DNA of 64,000 nt from Sphingomonas palmae (GTDB lineage: Bacteria > Pseudomonadota > Alphaproteobacteria > Sphingomonadales > Sphingomonadaceae), in assembly GCF_900109565.1 (NCBI RefSeq), contig NZ_FNZZ01000001.1, positions 744,001 to 808,000 of the forward strand, written 5' to 3'. Positions 35,934-44,819 of this stretch are shown here, one piece after another; position 1 is the first letter of the stretch, and every line of letters starts with the position of its first letter. Under the pieces are notes generated by a model. That model saw nothing but the letters and a program-made list of their open reading frames with translations, was not told where the DNA came from and searched no databases. The translations under genes and the position numbers were made by a program.

Positions 35934-37217
35934 ATGACCGACACAGCTACCTTCGATCTGGCGGGCAAGAACTTCGACTATCCCGTGCTCTCCGGCTCGG
36001 TCGGCCCCGACGTGGTCGACATCCGCAAGCTCTACGGCCAGACCGGCGCCTTCACCTACGACCCCGGCTTCACCTCGACCGCGTCGTGCCGGTCGGAGAT
36101 CACCTATATCGACGGTGACGAGGGCGTGCTGCTTCACCGCGGCTACCCGATCGGCGAGCTGGCCGAGAAGTCGAGCTTCATGGAGGTTGCCTATCTGCTG
36201 CTAAACGGCGAGCTGCCGTCGGCGGACGAGCTGTCGGGCTTCAACCACACGATCAGCCGCCACACGATGGTGCACGAGCAGCTGGCGACCTTCTTCCGTG
36301 GGTTCCGGCGCGACGCGCACCCGATGGCGATCATGTGCGGCGTGGTCGGCGCGCTGTCGGCCTTCTATCACGACTCGACTGACATCCACGATCCGCAGCA
36401 GCGCATGATCGCGTCGCACCGTCTGATCGCCAAGATCCCGACGATCGCGGCGATGGCGTACAAGTACAGCGTGGGTCAGCCGTTCCTCTACCCGGACAAT
36501 TCACTGTCCTACACCGGCAACTTCCTGCGCATGACCTTCGGCGTGCCGGCGGAGCCTTATGAGGTAAACCCGGCGATCGAGCGCGCGATGGACCGTATCT
36601 TCATCCTCCACGCCGACCACGAGCAGAACGCCTCGACCTCGACCGTCCGCCTCGCCGGCTCGTCGGGGGCCAACCCGTTCGCGTGCATGGCGGCGGGCAT
36701 CGCGTGTCTCTGGGGTCCGGCGCACGGCGGCGCGAACGAAGCCGCGCTCAACATGCTGCACGAGATCGGCACGCCCGATCGCATCCCCGAGTTCATCGCG
36801 CGGGCGAAGGACAAGAACGATCCGTTCCGCCTGATGGGCTTCGGTCACCGCGTGTACAAGAACTACGACCCGCGCGCGACCGTGATGCAGAAGACCGTGC
36901 GTGAGGTGTTCGAGACGCTCAACGTCTCCGACCCCGTGTTTGAGACCGCGCTGAAGCTGGAAGAGATCGCGCTCAACGATCCGTACTTCATCGAAAAGAA
37001 GCTGTTCCCGAACGTCGACTTCTATTCGGGCGTGATCCTCTCGGCGATCGGCTTCCCGACCAGCATGTTCACCGTGCTGTTCGCGCTCGCGCGCACCGTC
37101 GGCTGGGTCGCGCAATGGAACGAGATGATCACCGATCCCGACCAGAAGATCGGCCGCCCGCGCCAGCTCTACACCGGGCCGACGCAGCGCAGCTACGTCC
37201 CCGTCGGCGAGCGTTGA
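35934..37217 (+). CDS. gltA: Citrate synthase (type II)
   Basis: 427 residues from ATG 35934, with CAGGAGA as a strong Shine-Dalgarno sequence. The N-terminal beta segment ([20 protein letters not shown]) marks the hexameric, NADH-regulated type of Gram-negative bacteria. Active-site segments are [24 protein letters not shown] (His near 304) and [13 protein letters not shown]. It condenses oxaloacetate with acetyl-CoA in the TCA cycle. It follows gltX after 26 bases and is probably partly co-transcribed. Confidence 0.96.
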   Translation: MTDTATFDLAGKNFDYPVLSGSVGPDVVDIRKLYGQTGAFTYDPGFTSTASCRSEITYIDGDEGVLLHRGYPIGELAEKSSFMEVAYLLLNGELPSADELSGFNHTISRHTMVHEQLATFFRGFRRDAHPMAIMCGVVGALSAFYHDSTDIHDPQQRMIASHRLIAKIPTIAAMAYKYSVGQPFLYPDNSLSYTGNFLRMTFGVPAEPYEVNPAIERAMDRIFILHADHEQNASTSTVRLAGSSGANPFACMAAGIACLWGPAHGGANEAALNMLHEIGTPDRIPEFIARAKDKNDPFRLMGFGHRVYKNYDPRATVMQKTVREVFETLNVSDPVFETALKLEEIALNDPYFIEKKLFPNVDFYSGVILSAIGFPTSMFTVLFALARTVGWVAQWNEMITDPDQKIGRPRQLYTGPTQRSYVPVGER

Positions 37218-37223
37218 TCTGAC

Positions 37224-37427
37224 ATGCAGCGGCTCCGGCCGGTCCTCCTCGTCCTCGGAGTGCTCTGCACACTGATGGGCGTGCTGTGGATCGGCCAGGG
37301 CCGCGGCCTGATCCACTGGCCTGCCTCGAGCTTCATGCTCGACCAGCGCGTCTGGGGCGACTACGGCGCCGCACTGGCGGTCGCGGGACTGCTGATGATC
37401 CTCTTGGCGCGGCGATTGCGGCAGTAA
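37224..37427 (+). CDS. Small two-helix membrane protein
   Basis: 67 residues, six bases after gltA. Two hydrophobic segments (about 5-25 and 47-63) flank a loop with GQGRGLIHWPASSFML. No family is recognised with certainty. Position and high GC support a real gene co-transcribed with gltA. Confidence 0.6.
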   Translation: MQRLRPVLLVLGVLCTLMGVLWIGQGRGLIHWPASSFMLDQRVWGDYGAALAVAGLLMILLARRLRQ

Positions 37428-37570
37428 GGCGCGCTGTTAAGCAGTTTGATTGATAGTTCCGCCGGTCAGACACTTTTTGCTACCGCTGGACTTGGCGCCT
37501 CTTACTAGTGCCGAACTAACAAAGACGTTACAATGAGGCCGAATATTCGTTGTGCGCGGAGTAGATAGAC

Positions 37571-38284
37571 ATGCGTGCGTTGAGGATTATCGGCCGATGG
37601 CTCGCGGCCGCTATGCTCATCGCGTCAACTGCGCCCGTTCAAGCCCAAGCACAACCGGAAGATCAGCAACAGAACGCAGCTCTGCGAAGGCTTATCCGAG
37701 CGGCTAAGAATCGTCCGTATGCAGCACTGAGTTGGCATGAGTTAAAACTAGCCGCCACGAACGAGAGGCAGGCCCAGCAGCTGAAGGATGCGCTAGCTCA
37801 TTCTGGTCGATCCTTGGACGACGTTAGCGAGCAGAGCATGTGGGTTGATGCCGCAGCCGGTCATCCTGAAGCGATCATCTCCTTCTACGATGATAATGCC
37901 CTGAACCATCCAGAAGACAAGACTCGGCTCAACACCGCTTGCTGGGCACGTGCCGCGCGCGGGATCGATCTAGAAAATTCTATTTCTGTTTGCGATCTCG
38001 CCATCGCCGCGGATCGTAAAGGCTACACTTTACTCTTCCGCGGACTGGCTGAGCTCCAATTGGGATTGAACATCGAGGCACTTCGCGACTTTGACGAGGC
38101 GCTTGGAGACAAGCAGTTCGCAGCCCACCCTTTTCTTGCAGATGCCGCCTTCGGTCGCGGCATCGCTCGCATTCGGCTTGGCGATGCGGAAGGGCATAAG
38201 GACATTCGGGCAGCAACCGCCGCAAATAAGAACGTTGTGACGAACTTCACCGATATCGGGATAACTGAAGAGCTTAGCGATTGA
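37571..38284 (+). CDS. Exported TPR-like protein of unknown function
   Basis: 237 residues with a signal peptide ending near residue 25 (APVQAQAQ). The rest is helical and contains Sel1/TPR-like pairs, clearest at GYTLLFRGLAELQLGLNIEA and FADAAFGRGIARIRLG-type segments near the C-terminus. Codon use is clearly less GC-rich than in gltA upstream or the kinase-like gene downstream, which suggests transfer. The 143-base leader (37428-37570) is also AT-richer and contains TACAAT at 37529-37534 as a possible -10 box. It probably acts in the periplasm as a binding scaffold; nothing more can be said. Confidence 0.7.
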   Translation: MRALRIIGRWLAAAMLIASTAPVQAQAQPEDQQQNAALRRLIRAAKNRPYAALSWHELKLAATNERQAQQLKDALAHSGRSLDDVSEQSMWVDAAAGHPEAIISFYDDNALNHPEDKTRLNTACWARAARGIDLENSISVCDLAIAADRKGYTLLFRGLAELQLGLNIEALRDFDEALGDKQFAAHPFLADAAFGRGIARIRLGDAEGHKDIRAATAANKNVVTNFTDIGITEELSD

Positions 38285-38293
38285 TTGTGGCGC

Positions 38294-38310
38294 GTCGGAA
38301 ATCGTCCGAC
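38294..38310. terminator. Small hairpin between convergent genes
   Basis: GTCGGA (38294-38299) pairs with TCCGAC (38305-38310) with a 5-base loop, in the 48-base gap between the TPR-like gene and the kinase-like gene. It could act in both directions. The stem is short and no T-run follows. Confidence 0.3.
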
Positions 38311-38332
38311 CGTTGAGACCGCTTGACCCTTG

Positions 38333-39670
38333 CTACGCCCCCGCCGGCAACCACAGCAGGAAGCGCGCGCCCATCCCGACGTCGCTGTCGACGGTCAGGT
38401 CGCCCCCCATCGCCCGCGCCAGCCGCCGCGCGATGTAGAGCCCGAGGCCGCTTCCGCCCGCCTCGCTCGCGTCGACGCGCTCGAACTTTTCGAAAATGCG
38501 CGCCTGGTCGTCCGGCGCGATGCCCTTGCCCTGGTCGGCGACGATCACCACTGCGCGGTTGCCGTCGCGCTGTGCACGCAGCCAGATCGTCGCGCCTTCG
38601 GGCGAATAGCGCACCGCATTGCCGATCAGATTGACCAGAATCTGCAGCGTTCGACGGAATTCTCCGCGCGCGGGCAGCGCATCGTCGAGCCCATCGCGGT
38701 CGATCAACACGCCCGCATTCGCCGCGCGCACCTGCAGCAGCCCCGCCGCGCGTCGTACCACGTCGGCCAAGTCGATCGCCTCGTCCTCGACCGTGAAATC
38801 GTCGCGTTCGATCGCTTCCAGATCGACCAGATCGTCGACGAGCCCGAGCAGATGGCGTCCCGCGCTGGCGATGTCGGCGGCGTAATCGGCGTAATGCGAA
38901 TCGAGTGCGCCATCCATCCCGGCGTTGATCGTGTCGGCATTGGCGACGATCCGGCCCAAAGGACCGCGCAGCACCTGATCGAGGCGCGCGTTGAACGTCT
39001 CGCTGACCGGCTCGGGCGGCGCTTCATCGAGCAGGTAGGTGCCGCCGACGAAGCCGTCAAACCCGCCCAGCGCATCGCGCCGGACCGATCCGGCGAGGAA
39101 CACGCGCACGCCGCTCTCACGGATCGTCGCCACCTGCCGGTCGAAGTCGACCCGCTCCGCCACCGCATCGAGGATCACGACATTGCCGTCCTCGTCGGGT
39201 TCCATCGCGAACAACCGCGTCAGCGGGCGTGACAGCGCCGCAACCGCGTCAAAACCCTGACGGATGCCTGCCTGCTCGTCGATCCGCGTGACGCGAAGCT
39301 CGGCATCGACTTCCCACTGCCAATCGGCACCGGGTGGTGGCGGCAGTGCGGCGACCGTGTTCGCGCTCGTCGGCGTACGCCACGCCGGCCGCTCGCGCAG
39401 GACCGAGACCGCAAGCGAGGTGCCGCCGTCACCCGGCGTCGCCTTGATCCAGCAATCGAGATCGATCTCGCCGTCGGCGATCGTCACGCCGCGCGTGATC
39501 AGGATGCGAAGTCGCCGCGCGAGCCGGACCAAGGTCGCAAATTGCGGCACGGCCAGCACCTGACCGCGACTGCCGCCGGCGCGCTCGTTGATCGCACCGA
39601 AACCCTCGTCGGCGTCGATCAGCCGATCTTCGCGGTCGAGCCGCGCGTGCAAAATCAATGGATCGTTCAC
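38333..39670 (-). CDS. Sensor histidine kinase-like protein lacking the phospho-acceptor histidine
   Basis: 445 residues from GTG 39670, overlapping the DUF2336 stop (GTGA). A PAS-like region lies at about 116-215, a two-helix dimerisation domain at about 224-290 and an ATPase domain at about 335-443. ATP-binding boxes are intact: N box NLIGNAVRY (Asn347, Asn351), G1 DQGKGI (Asp379), F box FEKF and G2 GSGLG (406-410). In the first helix, RLDQVLRGPL aligns with the usual N-M-S-H-E-L-R-T-P-L, so His is Gln232 and the following acid is Val233. It should bind ATP but not autophosphorylate in the normal way. No membrane span is present. Confidence 0.82.
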   Translation of the reverse strand: MNDPLILHARLDREDRLIDADEGFGAINERAGGSRGQVLAVPQFATLVRLARRLRILITRGVTIADGEIDLDCWIKATPGDGGTSLAVSVLRERPAWRTPTSANTVAALPPPPGADWQWEVDAELRVTRIDEQAGIRQGFDAVAALSRPLTRLFAMEPDEDGNVVILDAVAERVDFDRQVATIRESGVRVFLAGSVRRDALGGFDGFVGGTYLLDEAPPEPVSETFNARLDQVLRGPLGRIVANADTINAGMDGALDSHYADYAADIASAGRHLLGLVDDLVDLEAIERDDFTVEDEAIDLADVVRRAAGLLQVRAANAGVLIDRDGLDDALPARGEFRRTLQILVNLIGNAVRYSPEGATIWLRAQRDGNRAVVIVADQGKGIAPDDQARIFEKFERVDASEAGGSGLGLYIARRLARAMGGDLTVDSDVGMGARFLLWLPAGA

Positions 39671-40749
39671 GCAGCGCTGCCCATCGCGAGCGCGCGCACT
39701 GCCTGACGAAAGTCACGCGTCAGCATCAGCGGTGCGATGACTGCCCCCGCCTGCTCGGGCTGCACCCCGGCCGCGGCGTCGATCGCCTCGGGCAAGGCCT
39801 CGACATCGCGCGAGCGGTCCGCCTCACCCAGCGCCCAGCCGACACGCGCCAGCACATCTCGGTCCATGCCGAGCGCACGCAGCGCGATCCACAGCCGCTC
39901 GCCGTCGGGTTCGAGTGCCAGCGCGCGCGCCTCGTCCATCTCAATCCCCAGCGCATGTGCCAGGAACGCCGCGAACAGCGTCAATCGCCCCTCGGTCAGC
40001 GCCTCGATCAGCAGTCCGGGCAGACGCTCGACATCGGCGTCGATCGCGGTTGCGAGCCGGTGCGCCGCAACGATCGTTCCCGCCGCGCCATCGAAATGCG
40101 CGATCCGCTGCATCGCCGCGTCAACCAGCGCGCGGTCGGCGGTGGCGGACACGCCGCCCAACCGCTCGCGCAACGCCGCCGCCACCCACCAGACCAGCTG
40201 ATGGTGCAACTCGGCGGGCAGCTCGGCGCGGCGCTCCTCGATCGGCGCGCGGCGGCGACTGTCGGCCAGCAGGTAATCGATCGCGGCATCGCGCACCATC
40301 GCATCGGCATGATCGCGCAGCCTCGCGAGCAGCCCGGTCGTGACGCCGGGGGCACGGTTGGTGATCAACGCCTCGTCGATCAGGTCGACGCGCGCCTGCG
40401 TCACGATCTCGTCCATCAGCGCGCGGTCGCGGAGCAGCCCCGAATCGATCAATCGCGCGAGGACGCCCGCGTTGCCCGCGGCCAGCGCCTTCGCCGCCGC
40501 ACCGTCGCCGCGCGCGGCGAGCAGCCGTGCGGCGGCACTGCCGACATCGTACTCGATCGCCGCCACGCTTGCCTCGACCATCGCGCTGATCAGCGCGCGT
40601 GCACGGTCGTCGAGCCGATCCTGCTCGACGCGAAAGAAGTCCTCGATCGCGGCGCCGAGCCGGCGCCCTGCGCGCCGCTCGGCCGCCGCCGCGCGCAACG
40701 CCAGATCCGCGGCCGACACGTCCGACGAAGAGGAAGGGGGAAGCGACAT
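39667..40749 (-). CDS. DUF2336 domain protein
   Basis: A 360-residue, all-helical, Ala/Arg/Asp-rich cytoplasmic protein. Repeated helices (ARALISAMVEAS, DEIVTQARVDLIDEALI, HADAMVRDAAIDYLLAD) give a HEAT/ARM-like solenoid of the DUF2336 type, found in alphaproteobacteria and of unknown function. It overlaps the kinase-like gene by four bases, so the two are made together and may interact. It is preceded by the nucleotidyltransferase-like gene with a 36-base gap. Confidence 0.78.
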   Translation of the reverse strand: MSLPPSSSSDVSAADLALRAAAAERRAGRRLGAAIEDFFRVEQDRLDDRARALISAMVEASVAAIEYDVGSAAARLLAARGDGAAAKALAAGNAGVLARLIDSGLLRDRALMDEIVTQARVDLIDEALITNRAPGVTTGLLARLRDHADAMVRDAAIDYLLADSRRRAPIEERRAELPAELHHQLVWWVAAALRERLGGVSATADRALVDAAMQRIAHFDGAAGTIVAAHRLATAIDADVERLPGLLIEALTEGRLTLFAAFLAHALGIEMDEARALALEPDGERLWIALRALGMDRDVLARVGWALGEADRSRDVEALPEAIDAAAGVQPEQAGAVIAPLMLTRDFRQAVRALAMGSAA

Positions 40750-40785
40750 GGTGTTCGCTTGTAGCGCGGCTTCGTTAAAGGGGCG

Positions 40786-41952
40786 CTAAGCCTCAGGCCT
40801 GAGCGCCTCGATCGTGCCCGCGAGCGTCGCCGTGGCGTAGAGCGCCGCCGCCGCCAGTCCCCACAATGGCAGGCCCAGCAGCGTCCCCGCCGTCACGACA
40901 GCCAGGTAAGCGGGTGCGCCGCCCCACCAGCGGCGCCGCAGTGACGGGCGTGCCGCACGCTCGGACAAGCCGCCGAGTGCGACCGTCTGCACCGCGAGCA
41001 GCAACGCGACCGCACCCAGCCCCTGCCCCAACAGCAATATCGCGAGCGCCGGCGCCACCAGCGAGGCGACGTGGATCCCACGCTGAACCTCCGCCTCGTC
41101 GCGAAACAGCGCCAGCGATCCGGCCAGCTCGGCGAGGATCACGCCGGCAAGCACCGCGGCCAGACCCGACGCGCGCCATCCCGCGTAGACGCCCGCGAGC
41201 CCGACGAGCGCGAGCACACCACCGACGCCCGCCACCGCCATCGTCGCGACGCCGCGTCGTGCCACCTCTGGCACCGCCAGCCGCGTGAGCGGGCGCAGGA
41301 CCACGCGGTCGAACCAGCCCGGCCGCGCCGCCATCGTTGCCGACAGCACCGCGCGCCCGCGCTGATCGAGCGCGCTGGCGCGGTGCTCGATCCCGTGCCC
41401 CTGCGCGATCGCGTGAGCGGGCAGTTCGACCCGCTCGGCGCGCGCCTGCGCCAGCACGTGGAGCAGCGTCGATTGCAGGTCGTAATCGGCGGGCATCCCC
41501 GCGGCCTCGGACAAGCGCCGCGCATCCATCCGCGCCAGCCCTGCCCAGGCAACGCCGCCCCCGATCCGCTCGAACTCCGTTCCGGCCGCCGCATCGGGCA
41601 CGACCAGCAGCGTGTCGTCCTTTTCACCGGCGAGCGCATTCACCACCGGCTCGTTCGTCACCAGTCCGTCGGCGATCAGCAGCACGCGCGCTAGCGGGTG
41701 GAGCTTGCCCAGCGCATCGGTCGCGCTGCGCACCGCGTCGACCGCGACGCCGCGCTTGCCGATCCGTGCGAGCGCACCGATCAGCTCGGGCGTCAGCCGC
41801 GACACGATCACGACGATCTGCGACGCACCAGCGGCAATCAGCAGGCGCGCCTGATATTCGATCAGCGTCGCGGCCGCGAACGGCAGCGTCGCCGTCAGCG
41901 TGCCCGGCCGATCAACCGCTTCTCTTGTCGCAAATAGCAGCCCTGCCAGCAT
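40786..41952 (-). CDS. Nucleotidyltransferase-like domain fused to a membrane domain
   Basis: 388 residues. The first about 200 resemble a GT-A nucleotidyltransferase fold: LIEYQARLLIAAGASQIVVI is the usual helix and strand after the NTP loop, and VLLIADGLV replaces the usual D-G-D strand. The N-terminal G-x-G-x-R loop that binds NTP is missing, so activity is doubtful. The second half has four to six hydrophobic helices (about 236-283, 293-325 and 346-376). No CDP-alcohol phosphotransferase motif is visible. It is the second gene of a leftward run of four. No family name can be given with confidence. Confidence 0.65.
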   Translation of the reverse strand: MLAGLLFATREAVDRPGTLTATLPFAAATLIEYQARLLIAAGASQIVVIVSRLTPELIGALARIGKRGVAVDAVRSATDALGKLHPLARVLLIADGLVTNEPVVNALAGEKDDTLLVVPDAAAGTEFERIGGGVAWAGLARMDARRLSEAAGMPADYDLQSTLLHVLAQARAERVELPAHAIAQGHGIEHRASALDQRGRAVLSATMAARPGWFDRVVLRPLTRLAVPEVARRGVATMAVAGVGGVLALVGLAGVYAGWRASGLAAVLAGVILAELAGSLALFRDEAEVQRGIHVASLVAPALAILLLGQGLGAVALLLAVQTVALGGLSERAARPSLRRRWWGGAPAYLAVVTAGTLLGLPLWGLAAAALYATATLAGTIEALRPEA

Positions 41953-42020
41953 CCGTGGCGCTTACGGCGGCAACCAGGCGCGGGCAACCCGCCAGCCGCC
42001 ACCGGCCGGCGTCGATCAGG

Positions 42021-42314
42021 TCACAGGCGTTCCATGTTCCGCCTGATCAGTCGCAGCGCGCGCGCATCACCGACCGGCGCTTCGACCGCATCGAGCGCGA
42101 GCGCGGCGAGCCGGACCGCACCGAAACTCGCCGCCAGCCCGCGCAGCCGCAGCAACGCGTCGCGCCAGGCGACATCGTCGCCGGCCAACTCCAGCGCGCG
42201 GAAGACGCCGCGCGCGCTGTCGATGAACGCCGCGCGCAGATCGGCGATCAGCACGGGATCGTCGCCGACCGCGGCGGATAAAGCGTGATCGATCGCTCCG
42301 GGATCATAGGCCAT
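42021..42314 (-). CDS. Hpt-like helical protein without the conserved histidine
   Basis: A 97-residue helical bundle. The segment ALLRLRGLAASFGAVRLAAL matches the Hpt core A-H-x-L-K-G-x-A-x-x-x-G-A, but the phosphorylated His is Leu55 (L-R-L-R-G instead of H-x-L-K-G). The flanking G59, A61/A62 and G65-A66 are kept. It is the first gene of the leftward run ending in the kinase-like protein, which also lacks its histidine. It may act as a binding adaptor for a response regulator or the kinase. It is divergent from the coiled-coil gene, with a 117-base spacer. Confidence 0.7.
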   Translation of the reverse strand: MAYDPGAIDHALSAAVGDDPVLIADLRAAFIDSARGVFRALELAGDDVAWRDALLRLRGLAASFGAVRLAALALDAVEAPVGDARALRLIRRNMERL

Positions 42315-42431
42315 GCGACCGATGGTAGCCGCGGCTGGTTAACGCCGCGTTGGCGCCCACGGCATGCGATCCGCCGCACGCTCCGTCGCGAACCGCTTTC
42401 GCATCCCCACAAACGTGGTAAGCCGATCGTC

Positions 42432-44753
42432 ATGAACGGGGGGCCGTCAATCGTCGGTATACGCGTGTCCGAGGACATGCAGCAGCGCAACCTGCTCGGG
42501 GACGAGCCGGCGATGCCGGTCGCGTCGTTCGGCGACGCCGACTGGCACGAGCCATATACTCCAAGCAGCGGCGACTGGACCTCGCGCGACGGGGTTGAGC
42601 CAGAGCCGGCGTGGCGGACGATCATGCCGTGGCTGCTGGTCGCTTTCGCGTTTCTCTGGGTCGCGGCACTGGTGGCGCTCGCCTGGGGGCGGGTCTCGAC
42701 CCCGCTCGAGATCGCGCAGATCGCTGCTGCCGCTTTGCTCGGCCCGCTCGCCGCCGGTGTCGCGTGGCTGCTCGCGCTCAGGACCAGCCGCGCCGAGGCG
42801 CAGCGCTTCGGCGCCAGTGCACGCGCGATGCGGCTGGAGGCGGAGGCGCTCGAATCGACCGTTGGCTCGCTCGGCCTCGTGATCGATCAGCAGCGCGCGC
42901 AGCTTGCCGAACAGCTGCGCATGCTCGCGACGACCGGCGACGCCGCGACTGCGCGGCTCACCTCGATTGGGCGTGGCCTGACGGAGGAGATCGATCAGGC
43001 CGACGTTCATGCCCGCGCGCTCGCCGACGCCGCGTCGTCCGCGCGGGCGAGCCTGTCGACGCTGCTCAACAGCCTGCCGCATGCGCAGGCGGAGACGCAC
43101 GCGCTGACGCAGTCGATCGAGCAGACCGGCCTCACCGCGGGTGAGCGCGCCGCCGCCCTCGACGCGCAAATCGTCGCGCTGACCGCGCGCGGGCGCGAGG
43201 CCGAGGCGGTCGCGGGCGGTGCAGCAGAGAAGCTCGCCGCGCACATCCGCCGGATGGAGGCGACCAGCGAAACCGCCGGCGCCCGGCTCGAGTCGGTCAC
43301 CTCACAGGCCGCGGGCGCGGTCGATGCGCTGCTCGACCGAACCGCCGACGCAATCGACGAATCGCGCAAGGGGATCGCGGCGCAGGGCGAGGCGATGCTC
43401 GCGCTGATCGGCACCAGCCAGGTCGCGCTCGATCAGGCCGCGCGCGAGAGTGCGGAAGCGCTCACGCAGCGGATCGAGCTGGTCGAAATGGTGATCGAGC
43501 GGATCGCACGCCGTCTCGACGCGCAGCGCGGCGTTGGCGAGGAATTGTTCTCCACGCTCGAGGACAGCCTCGGCCGCAACGAGCGCCGCATCGAGGCGCT
43601 GCACCTCAGTGGGACAGAACGCTCGCAGCAACTCGCCGCCTCGATCAGCGCCCTGACCAGCTCGGCCGAGGCGATGGGCGACGCGCTGCAATCGGGCGAC
43701 CAGCTCGCCACGCGCACGATCGCGACCACCGAGACGCTGCTCACCGCGCTGGACGCCGCGACGCGCGAGATCGACGAAACGCTGCCCGAGGCGATCGATC
43801 GGCTCGACGCCCGCATCGCCGCGAGCCAGTCGGTCGTCGTCGCCGCGCGCCCCGAGCTGCTCGCGCTCGTCACCGCGGCGGAGAGCACGCACGACGCGAT
43901 CGAGGCGATCGCGCAGGTCATTGCCGAACAGCGCCGCACCGTCGACGCACTCACCGGCACCCTGCTCGACGCGCTCACCAGCGGCCGCGCCAAGGCCGAC
44001 GCGATTGGCCACACCGTCGACGAGGCGACCGAGCGCGCGCACCGTCTGGCCGAAGAAGCAGCGCCGCGTCTGATCGAGGCGCTGATGCGCGTCCGCGACA
44101 CCGCCGCGGCCGCTGCCGACCACGCCCGCGACACGCTGGCGCAGGTCATTCCCGAGGCGGCCGAGGCACTGCAGGCTGCCAGCAACGACGCGCTCCACCG
44201 CTCGGTCACCAACGGGGTCGAGGCGCAGATCGCGCAGGTCTCGGCAGTGGCGGAGACCGCGGTCGAAGCGGCCGCACGCGCGACGCAGCGGCTTGAGCAG
44301 CAGATCGCGGTCATCGACGCTGCCGCCGCGCGCGTCGACACGCGGCTCGCCGAGGAGCAGCAGCAGCGCGACCGCGTCGAGCAGGACAGCTTCGCGCGCC
44401 GTGCCTCGCTGCTGATCGAACAGCTCAACTCGGCCTCAATCGACCTCACCCGCACGCTCGCCCCCGACGTGTCCGACAGCGCCTGGGCCGCGTATCTGAA
44501 GGGTGACCGCGGCGTCTTCACGCGCCGCGCGGTGCGCCTGCTCGATGCCGCCGAGCAGCGCGACATCGCGCATCTCTACGACGAACAGCCGGCATTCCGC
44601 GATCAGGTCAATCGCTACATCCACGATTTCGAGGCGATGCTGCGCACGATCCTGACCCAGCGCGACTCCTCGCCGCTCGGCGTGACGCTGCTGTCGTCGG
44701 ACATGGGCAAGCTCTACGTCGCATTGGCACAGGCGATCGAGCGGCTGCGCTGA
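42432..44753 (+). CDS. Large membrane-anchored coiled-coil protein
   Basis: 773 residues from ATG 42432. The N-terminal 60 residues are acidic and polar. A helical hairpin in the membrane follows (about 64-86 and 94-116), and then some 600 residues of almost unbroken helix, rich in Ala, Glu, Arg and Thr with few prolines, resembling apolipoprotein or chemoreceptor-type coiled coils. The last 120 residues look globular (SDSAWAAYLKGDRGVFTRRA, IHDFEAMLRTILTQRDSSPL). Both ends should be cytoplasmic. No known family is recognised; a structural or polarity role is possible. It is divergent from the Hpt-like gene. Confidence 0.75.
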   Translation: MNGGPSIVGIRVSEDMQQRNLLGDEPAMPVASFGDADWHEPYTPSSGDWTSRDGVEPEPAWRTIMPWLLVAFAFLWVAALVALAWGRVSTPLEIAQIAAAALLGPLAAGVAWLLALRTSRAEAQRFGASARAMRLEAEALESTVGSLGLVIDQQRAQLAEQLRMLATTGDAATARLTSIGRGLTEEIDQADVHARALADAASSARASLSTLLNSLPHAQAETHALTQSIEQTGLTAGERAAALDAQIVALTARGREAEAVAGGAAEKLAAHIRRMEATSETAGARLESVTSQAAGAVDALLDRTADAIDESRKGIAAQGEAMLALIGTSQVALDQAARESAEALTQRIELVEMVIERIARRLDAQRGVGEELFSTLEDSLGRNERRIEALHLSGTERSQQLAASISALTSSAEAMGDALQSGDQLATRTIATTETLLTALDAATREIDETLPEAIDRLDARIAASQSVVVAARPELLALVTAAESTHDAIEAIAQVIAEQRRTVDALTGTLLDALTSGRAKADAIGHTVDEATERAHRLAEEAAPRLIEALMRVRDTAAAAADHARDTLAQVIPEAAEALQAASNDALHRSVTNGVEAQIAQVSAVAETAVEAAARATQRLEQQIAVIDAAAARVDTRLAEEQQQRDRVEQDSFARRASLLIEQLNSASIDLTRTLAPDVSDSAWAAYLKGDRGVFTRRAVRLLDAAEQRDIAHLYDEQPAFRDQVNRYIHDFEAMLRTILTQRDSSPLGVTLLSSDMGKLYVALAQAIERLR

Positions 44754-44819
44754 CACGACGGCCTACTGGCCCGCGCTACCCGCTAAGACATGGACGGAGC
44801 ATAGAGCGCCCCGCAGCGG

